Assembly (NCBI RefSeq): GCF_010548305.1
Contig: NZ_JAAGLV010000018.1
Span: 121,341 to 185,340, forward strand
Reading direction: 5' to 3'
From: Streptomyces sp. SID13031
Lineage (GTDB): Bacteria > Actinomycetota > Actinomycetes > Propionibacteriales > Kribbellaceae
DNA length: 64,000 nucleotides
The notes under the pieces are model-generated. The model had not been told where the DNA came from and did no database searches. It saw only the letters and a list, made by a program, of their open reading frames with translations. Positions 34,690 to 44,525 of the stretch are shown here, in pieces (positions within the stretch are counted from its first letter, which is position 1; every line of letters begins with the position of its first letter). The position numbers were made by a program, and so were the translations under genes.

Positions 34690-37272
34690 TTAGGCGGGGG
34701 TGACTTCTAGGGTGTCTTTGGCTTCGCTTAGGCGGACGTGGATTTTGTCGCCGTCTCGGATGGTGCCGGCCAGCAGGCCTCGGGCCAGTTCGTCGCCGAT
34801 GGCGGATTGGACCAGGCGGCGGAGGGGGCGGGCGCCGTAGACCGGGTCGTAGCCGGTCATGGCCAGCCATTCCATCGCGTCTTCGCCTACCTCCAGGGTG
34901 ATTCGGCGGTCGGTGAGGCGCTTTTGGAGGGCGGCGATCTGGAGGCCGACGATCTTGGTCAGCTCCTCGCTGCCGAGGGCGTCGAACAGGACGATCTCGT
35001 CCAGCCGGTTGATGAACTCCGGCTTGAACGCCTGCCGGACCACGTTCATCACCTGGTCGCGCTTCGTGGCGTCATCGGTCGACAGGTCGGCCAGGTACGC
35101 CGAGCCGAGGTTGCTGGTCAGCACCAGGATGACGTTGCGGAAGTCGACCGTACGACCCTGGCCGTCGGTCAGCCGGCCGTCGTCGAGCACCTGCAGCAGG
35201 ATGTCGAAGACCTCGGGATGCGCCTTCTCCACCTCGTCCAGCAGGATCACCGAGTACGGCCGGCGGCGGACCGCCTCGGTCAGCTGACCGCCTTCCTCGT
35301 AGCCCACATAGCCGGGCGGGGCACCGACGAGCCGGGAGACGCTGTGCTTCTCCCCGTACTCCGACATGTCGATCCGGACCATCGCCCGCTCGTCGTCGAA
35401 GAGGAAGTCGGCCAGCGCCTTGGCCAGCTCCGTCTTACCCACACCCGTCGGACCGAGGAACAGGAACGAACCAGTCGGCCGCTCCGGGTCGGAGATGCCC
35501 GCACGGGCCCGGCGGACGGCGTCGCTGACGGCCTTGACCGCCTCGCGCTGGCCGATCAGCCGGCGACCCAGCTCGTCCTCCATCCGGAGCAGCTTGCCGG
35601 TCTCGCCCTCGAGCAGCCGGCCGGTCGGGATGCCGGTCCACATCGCGATCACCTCGGCGATCTCGGTCGGCCCGACCTCCTCGTTGACCATCGCGTCCGG
35701 CGCCTCCGATGCGGCGGGCTCCGCCGCGGCGGCCTCGAGCTCCTTGGTCAGCTCGGGGATCTCGCCGTACAGGATCTCCGAGGCACGCTGAAGCTCGCCG
35801 TCACGCTGGGCGCGCTCGGCCTGGCCGCGCAGGTCGTCGATCCGTTCTTTGATCTCGCCGACCCGGTTCAGGCCGGACTTCTCCTTCTCCCAGCGGACTT
35901 CCAGCGCACGCAGCTCCTCCTCGCGATCCGCGAGGTCGGCGCGCAACCGGGCCAGCCGGTCCTGCGACGAGGCGTCCTCCTCGCGCGACAGCGCGAGCTC
36001 CTCCATCTTCAACCGGTCGACCGTCCGCCGCAGCGAGTCGATCTCGACCGGCGAGGAGTCGATCTCCATCCGCAGCCGGGACGCGGCCTCGTCGACCAGG
36101 TCGATCGCCTTGTCGGGCAGCTGCCGGCCGGAGATGTAGCGGTTCGACAGCGTGGCGGCCGCGACCAGCGCGCTGTCGGAGATGGCGACCTTGTGGTGCG
36201 CCTCGTAGCGCTCCTTCAGGCCACGCAGGATCGCGATCGAGTCCTCGACCGAGGGCTCGCCCACGAACACCTGCTGGAACCGTCGCTCCAGCGCCGGGTC
36301 CTTCTCGATGCGAGTCCTGTACTCATCCAGAGTCGTCGCGCCGATCATCCGCAGCTCGCCGCGGGCCAGCATCGGCTTCAGCATGTTGCCGGCGTCCATC
36401 GCGCCCTCGCCGGTGGCGCCCGCGCCGACGACCGTGTGCAGTTCGTCGATGAACGTGATGACCTGGCCGTCCGACTCCTTGATCTCGGTCAGCACGGCCT
36501 TCAGCCGCTCCTCGAACTCACCCCGGTACTTCGCGCCCGCGACCATCGCGCCGAGGTCGAGGCTGATCAGCCGGCGACCCCGAAGGGACTCCGGCACGTC
36601 ACCCGCCACGATCCGTTGCGCGAGCCCCTCGACGACGGCCGTCTTGCCGACGCCGGGCTCACCGATGAGCACCGGGTTGTTCTTGGTCCGCCGGGACAGC
36701 ACCTGGACCACGCGCCGGATCTCCGAGTCGCGCCCGATCACCGGGTCGAGCTTGCCGTCGCGGGCGCGCTCGGTCAGGTCGACGCCGTACTTCTCCAGCG
36801 TCTTCGTGGTCCCCTCGGCCTCCGGCGAGGTGATCCGCCGATTGCCGCGCATCCCGTCGAACGCCTGCAGTAGCGCGTCGGCGGTCACCCCGAGCGCGGT
36901 CTGCGCCACCCCCTCGACGGTCGCCAGCGAGATCAGCAGGTGCTCGGTGGAGACGAACTCGTCTCCCAGCCCCAGCGCGCGCTGCTCCGCCTGGTTGAGC
37001 ACGTCGCTCGTCCTCGGCGACAGGCTTGGCGCTTGCACGCTTCCGCCGCTCGCCTTGGGCAAGCGTGACAACTGCTCCGCCGTGCGGCGGCGTACTGCGT
37101 CGAGGTCGCCGCCGGCAGCCTCCAGGAGACCCACCGTGGTCCCCTCGGGTTGCGCGAGCAGCGCCGACAACAAGTGGATCGGCTCCACGGTCGGGTTGCC
37201 CGCCGCGGAGGTCTGGCGGATCGCGACCGACAGGGTTTCCCGGGCCAGCGTCGTCAACCGCTGAACATCCAT
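34690..37272 (-). CDS. clpB: ATP-dependent disaggregase ClpB
   Basis: 860-residue Hsp100 chaperone. N-terminal repeat domain (1-145), NBD1 with Walker A GEPGVGKT at 204-211, a coiled-coil middle domain (about 400-520, Glu/Arg/Leu-rich), and NBD2 with GPTGVGKTE and a second Walker B VILLDEVEKAHPEV, followed by the C-terminal small domain. Works with DnaK/DnaJ/GrpE to rescue aggregated proteins. The ATG at 37272 yields the usual MDVQRLT-type N-terminus. An HspR-type HAIR operator lies 57 nt upstream, linking it to the hspR operon at 45-49 kb. Confidence 0.97.
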   Translation of the reverse strand: MDVQRLTTLARETLSVAIRQTSAAGNPTVEPIHLLSALLAQPEGTTVGLLEAAGGDLDAVRRRTAEQLSRLPKASGGSVQAPSLSPRTSDVLNQAEQRALGLGDEFVSTEHLLISLATVEGVAQTALGVTADALLQAFDGMRGNRRITSPEAEGTTKTLEKYGVDLTERARDGKLDPVIGRDSEIRRVVQVLSRRTKNNPVLIGEPGVGKTAVVEGLAQRIVAGDVPESLRGRRLISLDLGAMVAGAKYRGEFEERLKAVLTEIKESDGQVITFIDELHTVVGAGATGEGAMDAGNMLKPMLARGELRMIGATTLDEYRTRIEKDPALERRFQQVFVGEPSVEDSIAILRGLKERYEAHHKVAISDSALVAAATLSNRYISGRQLPDKAIDLVDEAASRLRMEIDSSPVEIDSLRRTVDRLKMEELALSREEDASSQDRLARLRADLADREEELRALEVRWEKEKSGLNRVGEIKERIDDLRGQAERAQRDGELQRASEILYGEIPELTKELEAAAAEPAASEAPDAMVNEEVGPTEIAEVIAMWTGIPTGRLLEGETGKLLRMEDELGRRLIGQREAVKAVSDAVRRARAGISDPERPTGSFLFLGPTGVGKTELAKALADFLFDDERAMVRIDMSEYGEKHSVSRLVGAPPGYVGYEEGGQLTEAVRRRPYSVILLDEVEKAHPEVFDILLQVLDDGRLTDGQGRTVDFRNVILVLTSNLGSAYLADLSTDDATKRDQVMNVVRQAFKPEFINRLDEIVLFDALGSEELTKIVGLQIAALQKRLTDRRITLEVGEDAMEWLAMTGYDPVYGARPLRRLVQSAIGDELARGLLAGTIRDGDKIHVRLSEAKDTLEVTPA

Positions 37273-37328
37273 CTGGTTCCAGCCTTTCAAGCTCAGTAAC
37301 AAGTCCTACTAGAGACAACTTATCCAAA

Positions 37329-37349
37329 CTTGAGTCCATTCCACTCAAC
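37329..37349. promoter_or_regulatory. HAIR (HspR) operator upstream of clpB
   Basis: CTTGAGT-N7-ACTCAAC, matching the HspR consensus CTTGAGT-N7-ACTCAAG at all but the final base. Located in the clpB promoter region on the 5' side of the minus-strand gene. Confidence 0.9.
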
Positions 37350-37489
37350 TCTGATGAAACCTGGGGATAAGTCAGGGATTCCCCTCGGATCGATGACAGC
37401 AAGTGGCCGGCCATCACCCAGCGTGCCCGACGCCACCGACAATTCGGGCAGGAGATCACCAAGGCCTCCGGGAGGAGCGCAGCTCAGGG

Positions 37490-38200
37490 TCAGCGTTGGC
37501 CTGCGGTCACCAGGCCCGCGTCGTAGGCGAGGATCACCGCCTGGACCCGGTCGCGCAGGCCGGTCTTGGCGAGCATCCGGCTGACATGCGTCTTCACGGT
37601 GTGCTCGGTCAGGTGCAGCTCGGCCGCGATCTCGGCATTTGAGTTGCCTTTGGCAACCAGTACGAGGACCTCGCGCTCGCGCGCGGTCAGGACGTCGAGG
37701 CGGGCCGCCACGGCCGGATCGAGCCGGCTGTCGGCGAAACGGTCGATCAGGCGCCGGGTCACCGGCGGCGCGAGCAGCGCCTCGCCGGCCGCGATCACCC
37801 GGACGGCGTTGATCAGCTCGTCCCGCGACGACCGCTTCAGCAGGAAACCGCTCGCGCCGGCCCGCAGCGCGTCGTACACGTATTCGTCGAGGTCGAACGT
37901 GGTCAGGATCAGCACCCGCGGCGCATTCACCTGCGCGGCCAGCCGCCGGGTCGCCTCGATCCCGTCCATCACCGGCATCCGGACATCCATCAGCACGACG
38001 CCCAGATCAAGCACGGCAGCCGCCTGCCGGATCGCATCCGCACCGTCGATGGCCTGCGCCACCACCTCGATATCCGGCTGCCCGTCCAGGATCATCGCGA
38101 TCCCGTCCCGGACCAGATCCTGGTCGTCCACCACCATCACCTTGATCGGCGCGCTCACCCGGGCAGCGCTCACGATCGACTCACCCCCGTCGCCGCTCAC
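37490..38200 (-). CDS. NarL/FixJ-type response regulator
   Basis: 236 residues. Receiver domain with acidic pair VVDD near 23-26, phospho-acceptor D72 (VVLMDVRMPVMDG) and the KRSS lysine region. C-terminal LuxR HTH with LTAREREVLVLVAKGNSNAE and HLTEHTVKTHVSRMLAKTGL. The GTG start overlaps the stop of the sensor kinase gene by 4 nt, so it forms an operon with two kinases. Confidence 0.92.
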   Translation of the reverse strand: MSGDGGESIVSAARVSAPIKVMVVDDQDLVRDGIAMILDGQPDIEVVAQAIDGADAIRQAAAVLDLGVVLMDVRMPVMDGIEATRRLAAQVNAPRVLILTTFDLDEYVYDALRAGASGFLLKRSSRDELINAVRVIAAGEALLAPPVTRRLIDRFADSRLDPAVAARLDVLTAREREVLVLVAKGNSNAEIAAELHLTEHTVKTHVSRMLAKTGLRDRVQAVILAYDAGLVTAGQR

Positions 38201-40107
38201 CGGCCCGCCTCACCGTCGGCCGCGTCTTCGGCCGCACCGTCCGCCGCACTCACCGAGGCCGCGGCCCCGCTGACCGGGAGGCGCGCACTGATCGTCGTCC
38301 CTTCGCCCGGCGCGGTCCTGATGTCCAGCCGGCCGGAGTGGATCCGCACCCGCTCCCGCATCCCGGCCAGCCCGTGCCGCCCGGCACTGCGCGCCGCGTC
38401 CAGATCGAACCCAACCCCGTCGTCCGTCACCTGCACCACAATGCCAAACTCGTCGACCTCCACCACGACCATCGCGCTCGTCGCCTTGGCGTGCCGCGCG
38501 ACGTTCGTCAACGCCTCCTGCACCAGCCGGTACGCCGTCAGCTGGTGCCCGGTCGGCGAGCGGCCCGGATCACCCCGTACCTCCAGCCCGACCGTCAGTC
38601 GTTCGTGCGACACCACCTCGGTCAGCTGCCGTAGCTCCGCGAGCCCGGGCTGCGGGGTCAGCTGCGGATCCGGGACCCCGTCTGCGTCGCGGAGTGCCGA
38701 CAGCAAGCGGTCCAGCTCGCCGAGCGCCCGCCGTCCCGCGTCCCCGATCCGCTGGAAGCCGTCCAGTACGTCGCGATCGCCGCGAAGCAGCAGATCGGGG
38801 CCGGTCTCAGCCTGGATCACCATCAGGTTCACCGCGTGGGCGACGACGTCGTGCAGGTCGCGCGCGATGTGCGACCGCTCGGTCAGCACCACCTTGGCCG
38901 CATCCTGCTCGGCGGTCAGCTTCTCCAGCGCAGCCTCTCGTGCGGCCGCCACCCGGTAGCGCCGGTAGACCCGCGCGAGGATGCCGACACAGACCGGCAG
39001 AGCCAGGATCAGCGACAACGTCGCCGGCCACTGCCGGTCCACGATCTTCTCGTAGGCGAAGTTGTGGAGTCCGCCGCCACTGAAGCCGAACTCCAGCGGC
39101 TGCAACTTCAGGGCCGGGAAGACCAGCACCAGCTGCGAGTAGCGCACGAGTTCGGCGATCACCGGCAGCGCGACCAGCGGAACAGTTGCTACCGGCAACG
39201 AGAACCGCAACGACCGATCCATCGCCAAGGTGAAGAGCGCGATCGAGAACGCCGTCAGCACACTCCAGCTCGTCGACGTCTGCCAATAGCTCAGCAGCGC
39301 ACAGCAGGCGAGGACCGCGACCGGCAAAGCCGGCCACCTACGTCGCAGTACGAGCGTGAGGCCCGAATACGCAATGACATAAGGCATCCAGCCTGGCGCA
39401 GTCCACCAGTTCCCCCAGAACTGGTCACGCCAGAGCTCTACCAGGATCGCCTGCGTCACCATCGCGGCGAGCAGCACATCGAGAGCCACGGCGTTCTCGC
39501 GTGCCGTGAGGAAGCGGGTCAGCTCCTCCGGGCCCCGGACCGGTCTCGATGGCCGCCGCTGGAGCCAGACAGCGATGGCCATCAGACCGACCAGCAGCAG
39601 GGCCAGCGACTGCCACCAATACCAGCCCCCGTTCACCAGTTGGTCGTACCGGCGCTCGGTGATCCCCATCAGGCTGAGCCCAGGGTTGTCGTGCCGCACA
39701 TCCTGATCGACGTAGAGCCACTCCACGAGGTTGATCCACACGACGTTGACCAGCAGCGGCAGACCCGTCACCACAGCCAGAGTGGCCAGGACCGTGACGG
39801 GATGGCACCGCCTCGGCAGCGCCCAGACGGCCAGCGCGGCGCCTACCAGGAGGACCCAGTCGACCGGTCCCAGCAGGAGCGCCACGTAGGCCGCGCCGAC
39901 CAGACCGACGGAAGCCACCACCGGTACGACCCGGCGGAAGGCGATCAGGGCAGGTGCGAGCGCGACCACGGCCACCAGGACGACCGGAGCGTTCGGCCAG
40001 GCCGCCGGCTGGGCGTAGATCCACACCTGGGTGATCGCCAGGCCTAGGACGGCCAGCACCACGTCCGTGATCCGGTTGGCGAGCAGCTTGCGGATCCTGG
40101 CGATCAT
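38197..40107 (-). CDS. Sensor histidine kinase (HisKA_3 type), kinase 1
   Basis: 636 residues from ATG 40107, which overlaps the stop of the upstream kinase gene by 4 nt. About ten or more hydrophobic segments fill residues 5-380, then a HisKA_3 dimerisation domain with the phospho-accepting His in ARDLHDVVAHAVN, and an HATPase domain ending with TDDGVGFDLD, GLAGMRERVR and GEGTTISARLP. Paralogue of the kinase encoded just upstream. The sensed signal is unknown. Confidence 0.9.
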   Translation of the reverse strand: MIARIRKLLANRITDVVLAVLGLAITQVWIYAQPAAWPNAPVVLVAVVALAPALIAFRRVVPVVASVGLVGAAYVALLLGPVDWVLLVGAALAVWALPRRCHPVTVLATLAVVTGLPLLVNVVWINLVEWLYVDQDVRHDNPGLSLMGITERRYDQLVNGGWYWWQSLALLLVGLMAIAVWLQRRPSRPVRGPEELTRFLTARENAVALDVLLAAMVTQAILVELWRDQFWGNWWTAPGWMPYVIAYSGLTLVLRRRWPALPVAVLACCALLSYWQTSTSWSVLTAFSIALFTLAMDRSLRFSLPVATVPLVALPVIAELVRYSQLVLVFPALKLQPLEFGFSGGGLHNFAYEKIVDRQWPATLSLILALPVCVGILARVYRRYRVAAAREAALEKLTAEQDAAKVVLTERSHIARDLHDVVAHAVNLMVIQAETGPDLLLRGDRDVLDGFQRIGDAGRRALGELDRLLSALRDADGVPDPQLTPQPGLAELRQLTEVVSHERLTVGLEVRGDPGRSPTGHQLTAYRLVQEALTNVARHAKATSAMVVVEVDEFGIVVQVTDDGVGFDLDAARSAGRHGLAGMRERVRIHSGRLDIRTAPGEGTTISARLPVSGAAASVSAADGAAEDAADGEAGR

Positions 40108-41975
40108 GCGTTGGCCTGTTCTTCGGCGTACGGGAGATGGGCGCTGATCGCCGTACCGGCGCCTGGGTGGGAGCTGATGGTGAGGGTGCCCTCGTGGACG
40201 CGAACGCGTTCGCGCATGCCGGTCAGGCCGTGCCGGCCGTCGGGTGGGCTGTTCTGGTCGAAGCCCTGGCCGTCGTCGGTGATCCACACGCCGACGCCGC
40301 CGGAGCTCACGTCGACCAGCACCCGTACTGCGCTCGCTCGCGCGTGCTTGACCACGTTGGTCAGCGCCTCCTGTACCAGCCGGTACGCCGTCAGCTGGAC
40401 CCCGTCGGGAATCTGCGCGAGGTCGCCCCGCAGCTCCAGCGAGACGGGCAGTCCCTGCTCGGACAGGCCATCGGTGAGCTGCTGCAGATCCTTCAGGCCC
40501 GGTTGGGGTGTCAACGACGGGTCGGGGACACCGTGCGCGTCGCGGAGAGCCGACAGCATCCGGTCGAGCTCGCCCAGCGCCTTGCGGCCGGCGTCGCCGA
40601 TGCGCTGGAACCCTTGCAGTACGTCCCGTTCGTCGCGCTGGACCAGATCGGGCCCGGTCTCGGCCTGGATCACGATGAGGTTCACGTGGTGGGCGACGAC
40701 ATCATGCAGGTCGCGCGCAATCTGCGAGCGGCCTTCGAGCAGTACCTGGACCTGCTCGCGCTGCTGGTTCTGCTTGACCAGCTCGGACTCGCGCACCGCC
40801 GCCAGCCGGTTCTCCCGGGCCAGCCGGACCAGCAGACCCACGGCCCAGGCCGCCAGCATGATCGCCGACAGCCAGACCGGCCAGGCCCGCAGCATCGACG
40901 GCTCCTCTTCATCGAGGTTGCCGATGACAGTGACCAACCGGACGATCGGCTTGCCCCCGATCAGCCAGCCGAGCAGCGGCAGGGCTGCGAGACCGCTCGC
41001 CGCCACTGCCAGCGACCGTGGCCAGGGCCGCCAGACCCCGAGCGAGTAGAGCGCCACGGCGAGAGCCGGCGTCAGTACAAAGTGAGTCTGCGTCACCGGA
41101 TAGCTGAGGAGCCCGGCGAGGCCGAGGACCACGCACGGGATCTCCGGGATCACCCGCCGCAGGGTGAGCGAGGCCGGCGCGGCGCAAGCGAACAGGAGCA
41201 GCCACTGCCGGGCGCCGGCCCAGGCCCACTCGGTCCCGAGGCTCCTGTTGGCGGTGATGTCGTAGACCATGGCCGCGACCAGGGCGGCGGCCAGCAGCCC
41301 GTCCAGCCAGAGCCGGTTGGCCGGATCGGTGAAGAACCGTTGGATCGCCTGCAGCATCGTCGGACCCGCGTCGAGGTGCTTCCAGGCGACGCCGAGCAAC
41401 CAAGCGCCGATCAGTAGCGGATAGAGCCAGACGGACGCCGACCACTCGAGTGGATCGGCGAACGCGGGGATCCGGTACTGCGGGTAGCCGGGGAGCGACC
41501 ACCCGGCCCACTCGATCCCGGGGAACTTGGCTGCCAGCGTGGTCAGCCGGAACCAGTTGATCAAGGCAACAGCCGTGGGGAGGGCGACAGCGAGCGCGCC
41601 CACCGCGGCGGCGTACAGGGGTGGGTGGGTGGCAGCCAGGAGGCAGAGGGCTACCGCCAGGAAGGCGATCAGCACCCAGGACCGGCCGGCTACCGGATAG
41701 GCCAGGATGGCGGCAAGGGCCAGCGCGGGTGCGGGCAGGAACGGCCAGCGACGGCGTACTGCGAGCGTTGCGGGCGCGAGCCCGATGACGACCAGCACCC
41801 AGCGGTTGGCGATCCCCCACGGATCGTCCCGCCCGAGCACGAACAGGTCGACGGCGCACAAGGCCGTCGCAACGGCTCCGAGCACCCAGTCGAAGACCTC
41901 CGGGCGGACGCCCCGAAGCCCACCGGAGCGCGCGCCCGCGGCGGAGGCGACGGCAGGCGTGCTGTGTCCACTCAC
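40104..41975 (-). CDS. Sensor histidine kinase (HisKA_3 type), kinase 2
   Basis: 623 residues if the GTG at 41975 is the start, which yields a short cytoplasmic N-terminus before the first membrane segment; the ribosome site is weak, so nearby alternatives are possible. Many membrane segments up to about residue 400, then ARDLHDVVAHHVN with the phospho-His and an HATPase domain ending TDDGQGFDQN, GLTGMRERVRVHEG and PGAGTAISAHLP. Same architecture as kinase 1 and first gene of the kinase-kinase-regulator operon. Confidence 0.87.
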   Translation of the reverse strand: MSGHSTPAVASAAGARSGGLRGVRPEVFDWVLGAVATALCAVDLFVLGRDDPWGIANRWVLVVIGLAPATLAVRRRWPFLPAPALALAAILAYPVAGRSWVLIAFLAVALCLLAATHPPLYAAAVGALAVALPTAVALINWFRLTTLAAKFPGIEWAGWSLPGYPQYRIPAFADPLEWSASVWLYPLLIGAWLLGVAWKHLDAGPTMLQAIQRFFTDPANRLWLDGLLAAALVAAMVYDITANRSLGTEWAWAGARQWLLLFACAAPASLTLRRVIPEIPCVVLGLAGLLSYPVTQTHFVLTPALAVALYSLGVWRPWPRSLAVAASGLAALPLLGWLIGGKPIVRLVTVIGNLDEEEPSMLRAWPVWLSAIMLAAWAVGLLVRLARENRLAAVRESELVKQNQQREQVQVLLEGRSQIARDLHDVVAHHVNLIVIQAETGPDLVQRDERDVLQGFQRIGDAGRKALGELDRMLSALRDAHGVPDPSLTPQPGLKDLQQLTDGLSEQGLPVSLELRGDLAQIPDGVQLTAYRLVQEALTNVVKHARASAVRVLVDVSSGGVGVWITDDGQGFDQNSPPDGRHGLTGMRERVRVHEGTLTISSHPGAGTAISAHLPYAEEQANA

Positions 41976-42117
41976 CTGTTCATTCTGCGACTTCGGAAGG
42001 GTCCGGGCCGTCACTCTTTGGAGTGATGACCCATTGCGATTGGTCATCCGTTGCAGTGACCCAGGAGGGCTCTTGACGGCGATGTGCCGGCCCTGGTCCG
42101 GCGGCGAGGGTCGAATC

Positions 42118-43344
42118 ATGACCAAGAGTTCCGTTCTCGAGCCGGTGAAAACCCGGAATCTGTCGCCCGGATTCACCCTTGCCGCCGTCGGGCTGGCAGC
42201 TGCCGCGATCATCGCCCTCTGCCTGGCGATCTGGCCCCCGTCGTCCACGATGTCCGACCTGCGCGTGTACTACGCGGCGGCCAAGGGCTTCGTCGACGGC
42301 GAGGACATCTACACGATCCATCACAAGTACCCGGGGATGGGCCTCGGCTTCACCTACCCGCCGTTCGCGGCGATGATCATGGCCCCGCTGGCGATCGGCG
42401 AGCATTTCGCCCGGCTGCTGATCACTGTACTGTCGGCCATCTCGGTGATGGTGATCGGTCTGGTCACCGTCCGTGCGGTCCGCCCGCAGTGGTCGAGGAA
42501 CCGGGTTCTGGCCGCCGGGCTGGCCTTCGGGACGCTGGGGATCGCCCTCGAGCCCGTCCGCTCCACGTTCGGGATGGGCCAGATCAACCTGGTCCTGCTG
42601 GCCCTGCTGATGACCGACCTGCTCGGCCACACGCCCCGGCGGTTCCGCGGCGTACTGATCGGTGTTGCCACCGGCATCAAACTGACGCCGGGCATCTTCA
42701 TCGTCTTCCTGCTGGTGACCAAGCGCTTCCGGGAGGCAGCCGTCGCGTCGGCGGCGACCGCCGGCACGCTGCTGCTGGGCTACCTCGTCATGCCCGGCCC
42801 GACAGTGGACTTCTGGACCCGCTACATCTTCGACCCGGGCCGCCCGGGCCCGGCGCACTACATCAGCAACCAGTCAGTGCGCGGCACGTTGGCCCGGCTG
42901 CTCGAGAACTCCAGCATGACCGGCCCGCTCTGGTTGCTCGCCGCAGTCGTCATCGGCAGTGCCGGCCTGATGACCGCCCGCCGCCTGTACGCCGCCGGGC
43001 GACCGCTGGACGCGATCGTTGCCACCGGCATCACCGGGCTGCTGGTCTCGCCGATCTCCTGGTCGAACCACTGGGTCTGGGCGCTCCCCGCCGTCGCCGT
43101 GGTCTGGTCCTGGGCCGCTCGGAGCAACGCGCTGAAGGCCTTCGCCGCCGCCTGGACGGTCGTCTTCCTGATCGGGCTGCCATGGATGGCCCCGTGGGCG
43201 CACGACCAGGAATTCCACCACACCTTCCCGCAGGCCCTGGTCGGAAACTCGTACGGGATCGCCGCGATCGCCTTCCTGGCAACGGGTTTGATCATCGCCG
43301 GCTCGACTGCCAAGAGTTCCGATTCAGCGAAGGTGCTCCGATGA
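42118..43344 (+). CDS. GT87-family membrane glycosyltransferase (PimE-like), first copy
   Basis: 408 residues from ATG 42118 with GAGGG at 7-nt spacing. Polytopic (about ten segments) with the GT87/DUF2029 features: DLRVYYAAAKGFVDGEDIY containing the early acidic residue of GT-C enzymes, FTYPPFAAMIMAP, GMGQINLVLLALLM, ATGIKLTPGIFIVFLL and SPISWSNHWVWALP. GT87 enzymes use polyprenyl-phosphate-mannose to extend phosphatidylinositol mannosides or arabinan-type glycans. Its stop overlaps the start of the second copy by 4 nt. Confidence 0.88.
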   Translation: MTKSSVLEPVKTRNLSPGFTLAAVGLAAAAIIALCLAIWPPSSTMSDLRVYYAAAKGFVDGEDIYTIHHKYPGMGLGFTYPPFAAMIMAPLAIGEHFARLLITVLSAISVMVIGLVTVRAVRPQWSRNRVLAAGLAFGTLGIALEPVRSTFGMGQINLVLLALLMTDLLGHTPRRFRGVLIGVATGIKLTPGIFIVFLLVTKRFREAAVASAATAGTLLLGYLVMPGPTVDFWTRYIFDPGRPGPAHYISNQSVRGTLARLLENSSMTGPLWLLAAVVIGSAGLMTARRLYAAGRPLDAIVATGITGLLVSPISWSNHWVWALPAVAVVWSWAARSNALKAFAAAWTVVFLIGLPWMAPWAHDQEFHHTFPQALVGNSYGIAAIAFLATGLIIAGSTAKSSDSAKVLR

Positions 43345-44525
43345 AAGCGGTCTACGACGGACTAATGCGCCGCCGCCTACAGTTCCTGTGGCTGGCGGTC
43401 GCTCTCACCCCGCTGCTCTACTTCAGCTGGTCCGGCAACGTCGATCTGAACGTCTACCGAACCGGTGGCTACGCCTGGCTCCACGACATCAGCCTCTACT
43501 CGGAAGGCTTCGGGCAGCTCGTACCCTGGGTAGCACTGCCCTTCACCTACCCGCCGCTCGCCGCGGTGTTCTTCGTCCCACTGCACCTACTGCCGATGCC
43601 GCTGGCCGATCTGGCGGTGTGTGTGGGCAGCGCGGCGGCGCTGACGGCGACCCTGCTCGTGGTCGCCTCCCGGCTGCGTGGGTGGAACAAGGCGGCCATC
43701 GTGCTCGGTCTGACCGCGACTGTCGCGGCCTTCGCGTTCGAACCGATCCGGTCGACGATCGGCTTCGGCCAGATCAACCTCATGCTGATGGCTCTGGTGG
43801 CACTGGACTGCCTGCTGCCCAAGACCCGCTGGCCCCGCGGCGCCCTGGTCGGTCTCGCCGCGGCGATCAAGCTCACGCCCGCTGTGTTCGTGGTCTATTT
43901 CCTGGTACGCCGTCAGTACCGCGAGGCGGCTGTCGCCGTGGCGACCTTCGCCGGCCTGGCCGTGGTGGGATTCGCGCTCGCCCCGGCCGACTCCGCGAAG
44001 TACTGGTTCGGAGTGCTGTTCGACCCCAGCCGGATCGGCGGCGTGACCTACGCCTACAACCAGAACGTCCAGGCGTTCCTGAGCCGCGTGATGGCCGACG
44101 GCCCGATCCAGTCGCTCCTGTGGCTCGGGTTGGTGGCGGCTACCGGCGTACTGGCTGCCGTGGTCGCTCGCCGGGCGCGCGCGGCAGGTGACGACGTCCT
44201 GGCGCTGCTGGCCATCGCCACCTGGGGCTTGCTCGCGTCACCGATCACCTGGTCGCACCACTGGGTGTGGATCGCTCCCGCTGCCCTCTACTTCTGGCAT
44301 CACCGCCACTGGTGGATGCTCGCGGCAACGATCGTCTTCACGCTCGGCCCACACACCATGCTGGACCCGGAGGGCCGCCACTGGTCCTGGCCCGAACAGT
44401 TCTTCGGTGCCGGCTACGTCGTACTGGGCCTGGCATTCCTCACCACAGCGGCCCTGTCAGGGACCTTCCGGCACGACCGGAGCCAGCAGGCTCAGGCTTT
44501 GAACTCGGAGGCGCGGATCCGGTAA
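43341..44525 (+). CDS. GT87-family membrane glycosyltransferase, second copy
   Basis: 394 residues, about ten membrane segments, paralogous to the gene before it: DLNVYRTGGYAWLHDISLY, PFTYPPLAAVFFVPLHLL, GFGQINLMLMALVALD, AAIKLTPAVFVVYFLV and SPITWSHHWVWIAPAAL. Translation is coupled to the first copy. The final 34 nt overlap the convergent GNAT gene. The pair probably adds successive sugars to the same lipid-linked glycan (inference). Confidence 0.87.
   Translation: MKAVYDGLMRRRLQFLWLAVALTPLLYFSWSGNVDLNVYRTGGYAWLHDISLYSEGFGQLVPWVALPFTYPPLAAVFFVPLHLLPMPLADLAVCVGSAAALTATLLVVASRLRGWNKAAIVLGLTATVAAFAFEPIRSTIGFGQINLMLMALVALDCLLPKTRWPRGALVGLAAAIKLTPAVFVVYFLVRRQYREAAVAVATFAGLAVVGFALAPADSAKYWFGVLFDPSRIGGVTYAYNQNVQAFLSRVMADGPIQSLLWLGLVAATGVLAAVVARRARAAGDDVLALLAIATWGLLASPITWSHHWVWIAPAALYFWHHRHWWMLAATIVFTLGPHTMLDPEGRHWSWPEQFFGAGYVVLGLAFLTTAALSGTFRHDRSQQAQALNSEARIR

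Noticed and set aside
34340..34870. Open frames on both strands across the 45-bp repeats
   Set aside because: A 45-bp period keeps all frames open; the repeated GSGAGAEGARRS- or PQYGCAVPPPP-type peptides have no ribosome site and run into clpB on the opposite frame.
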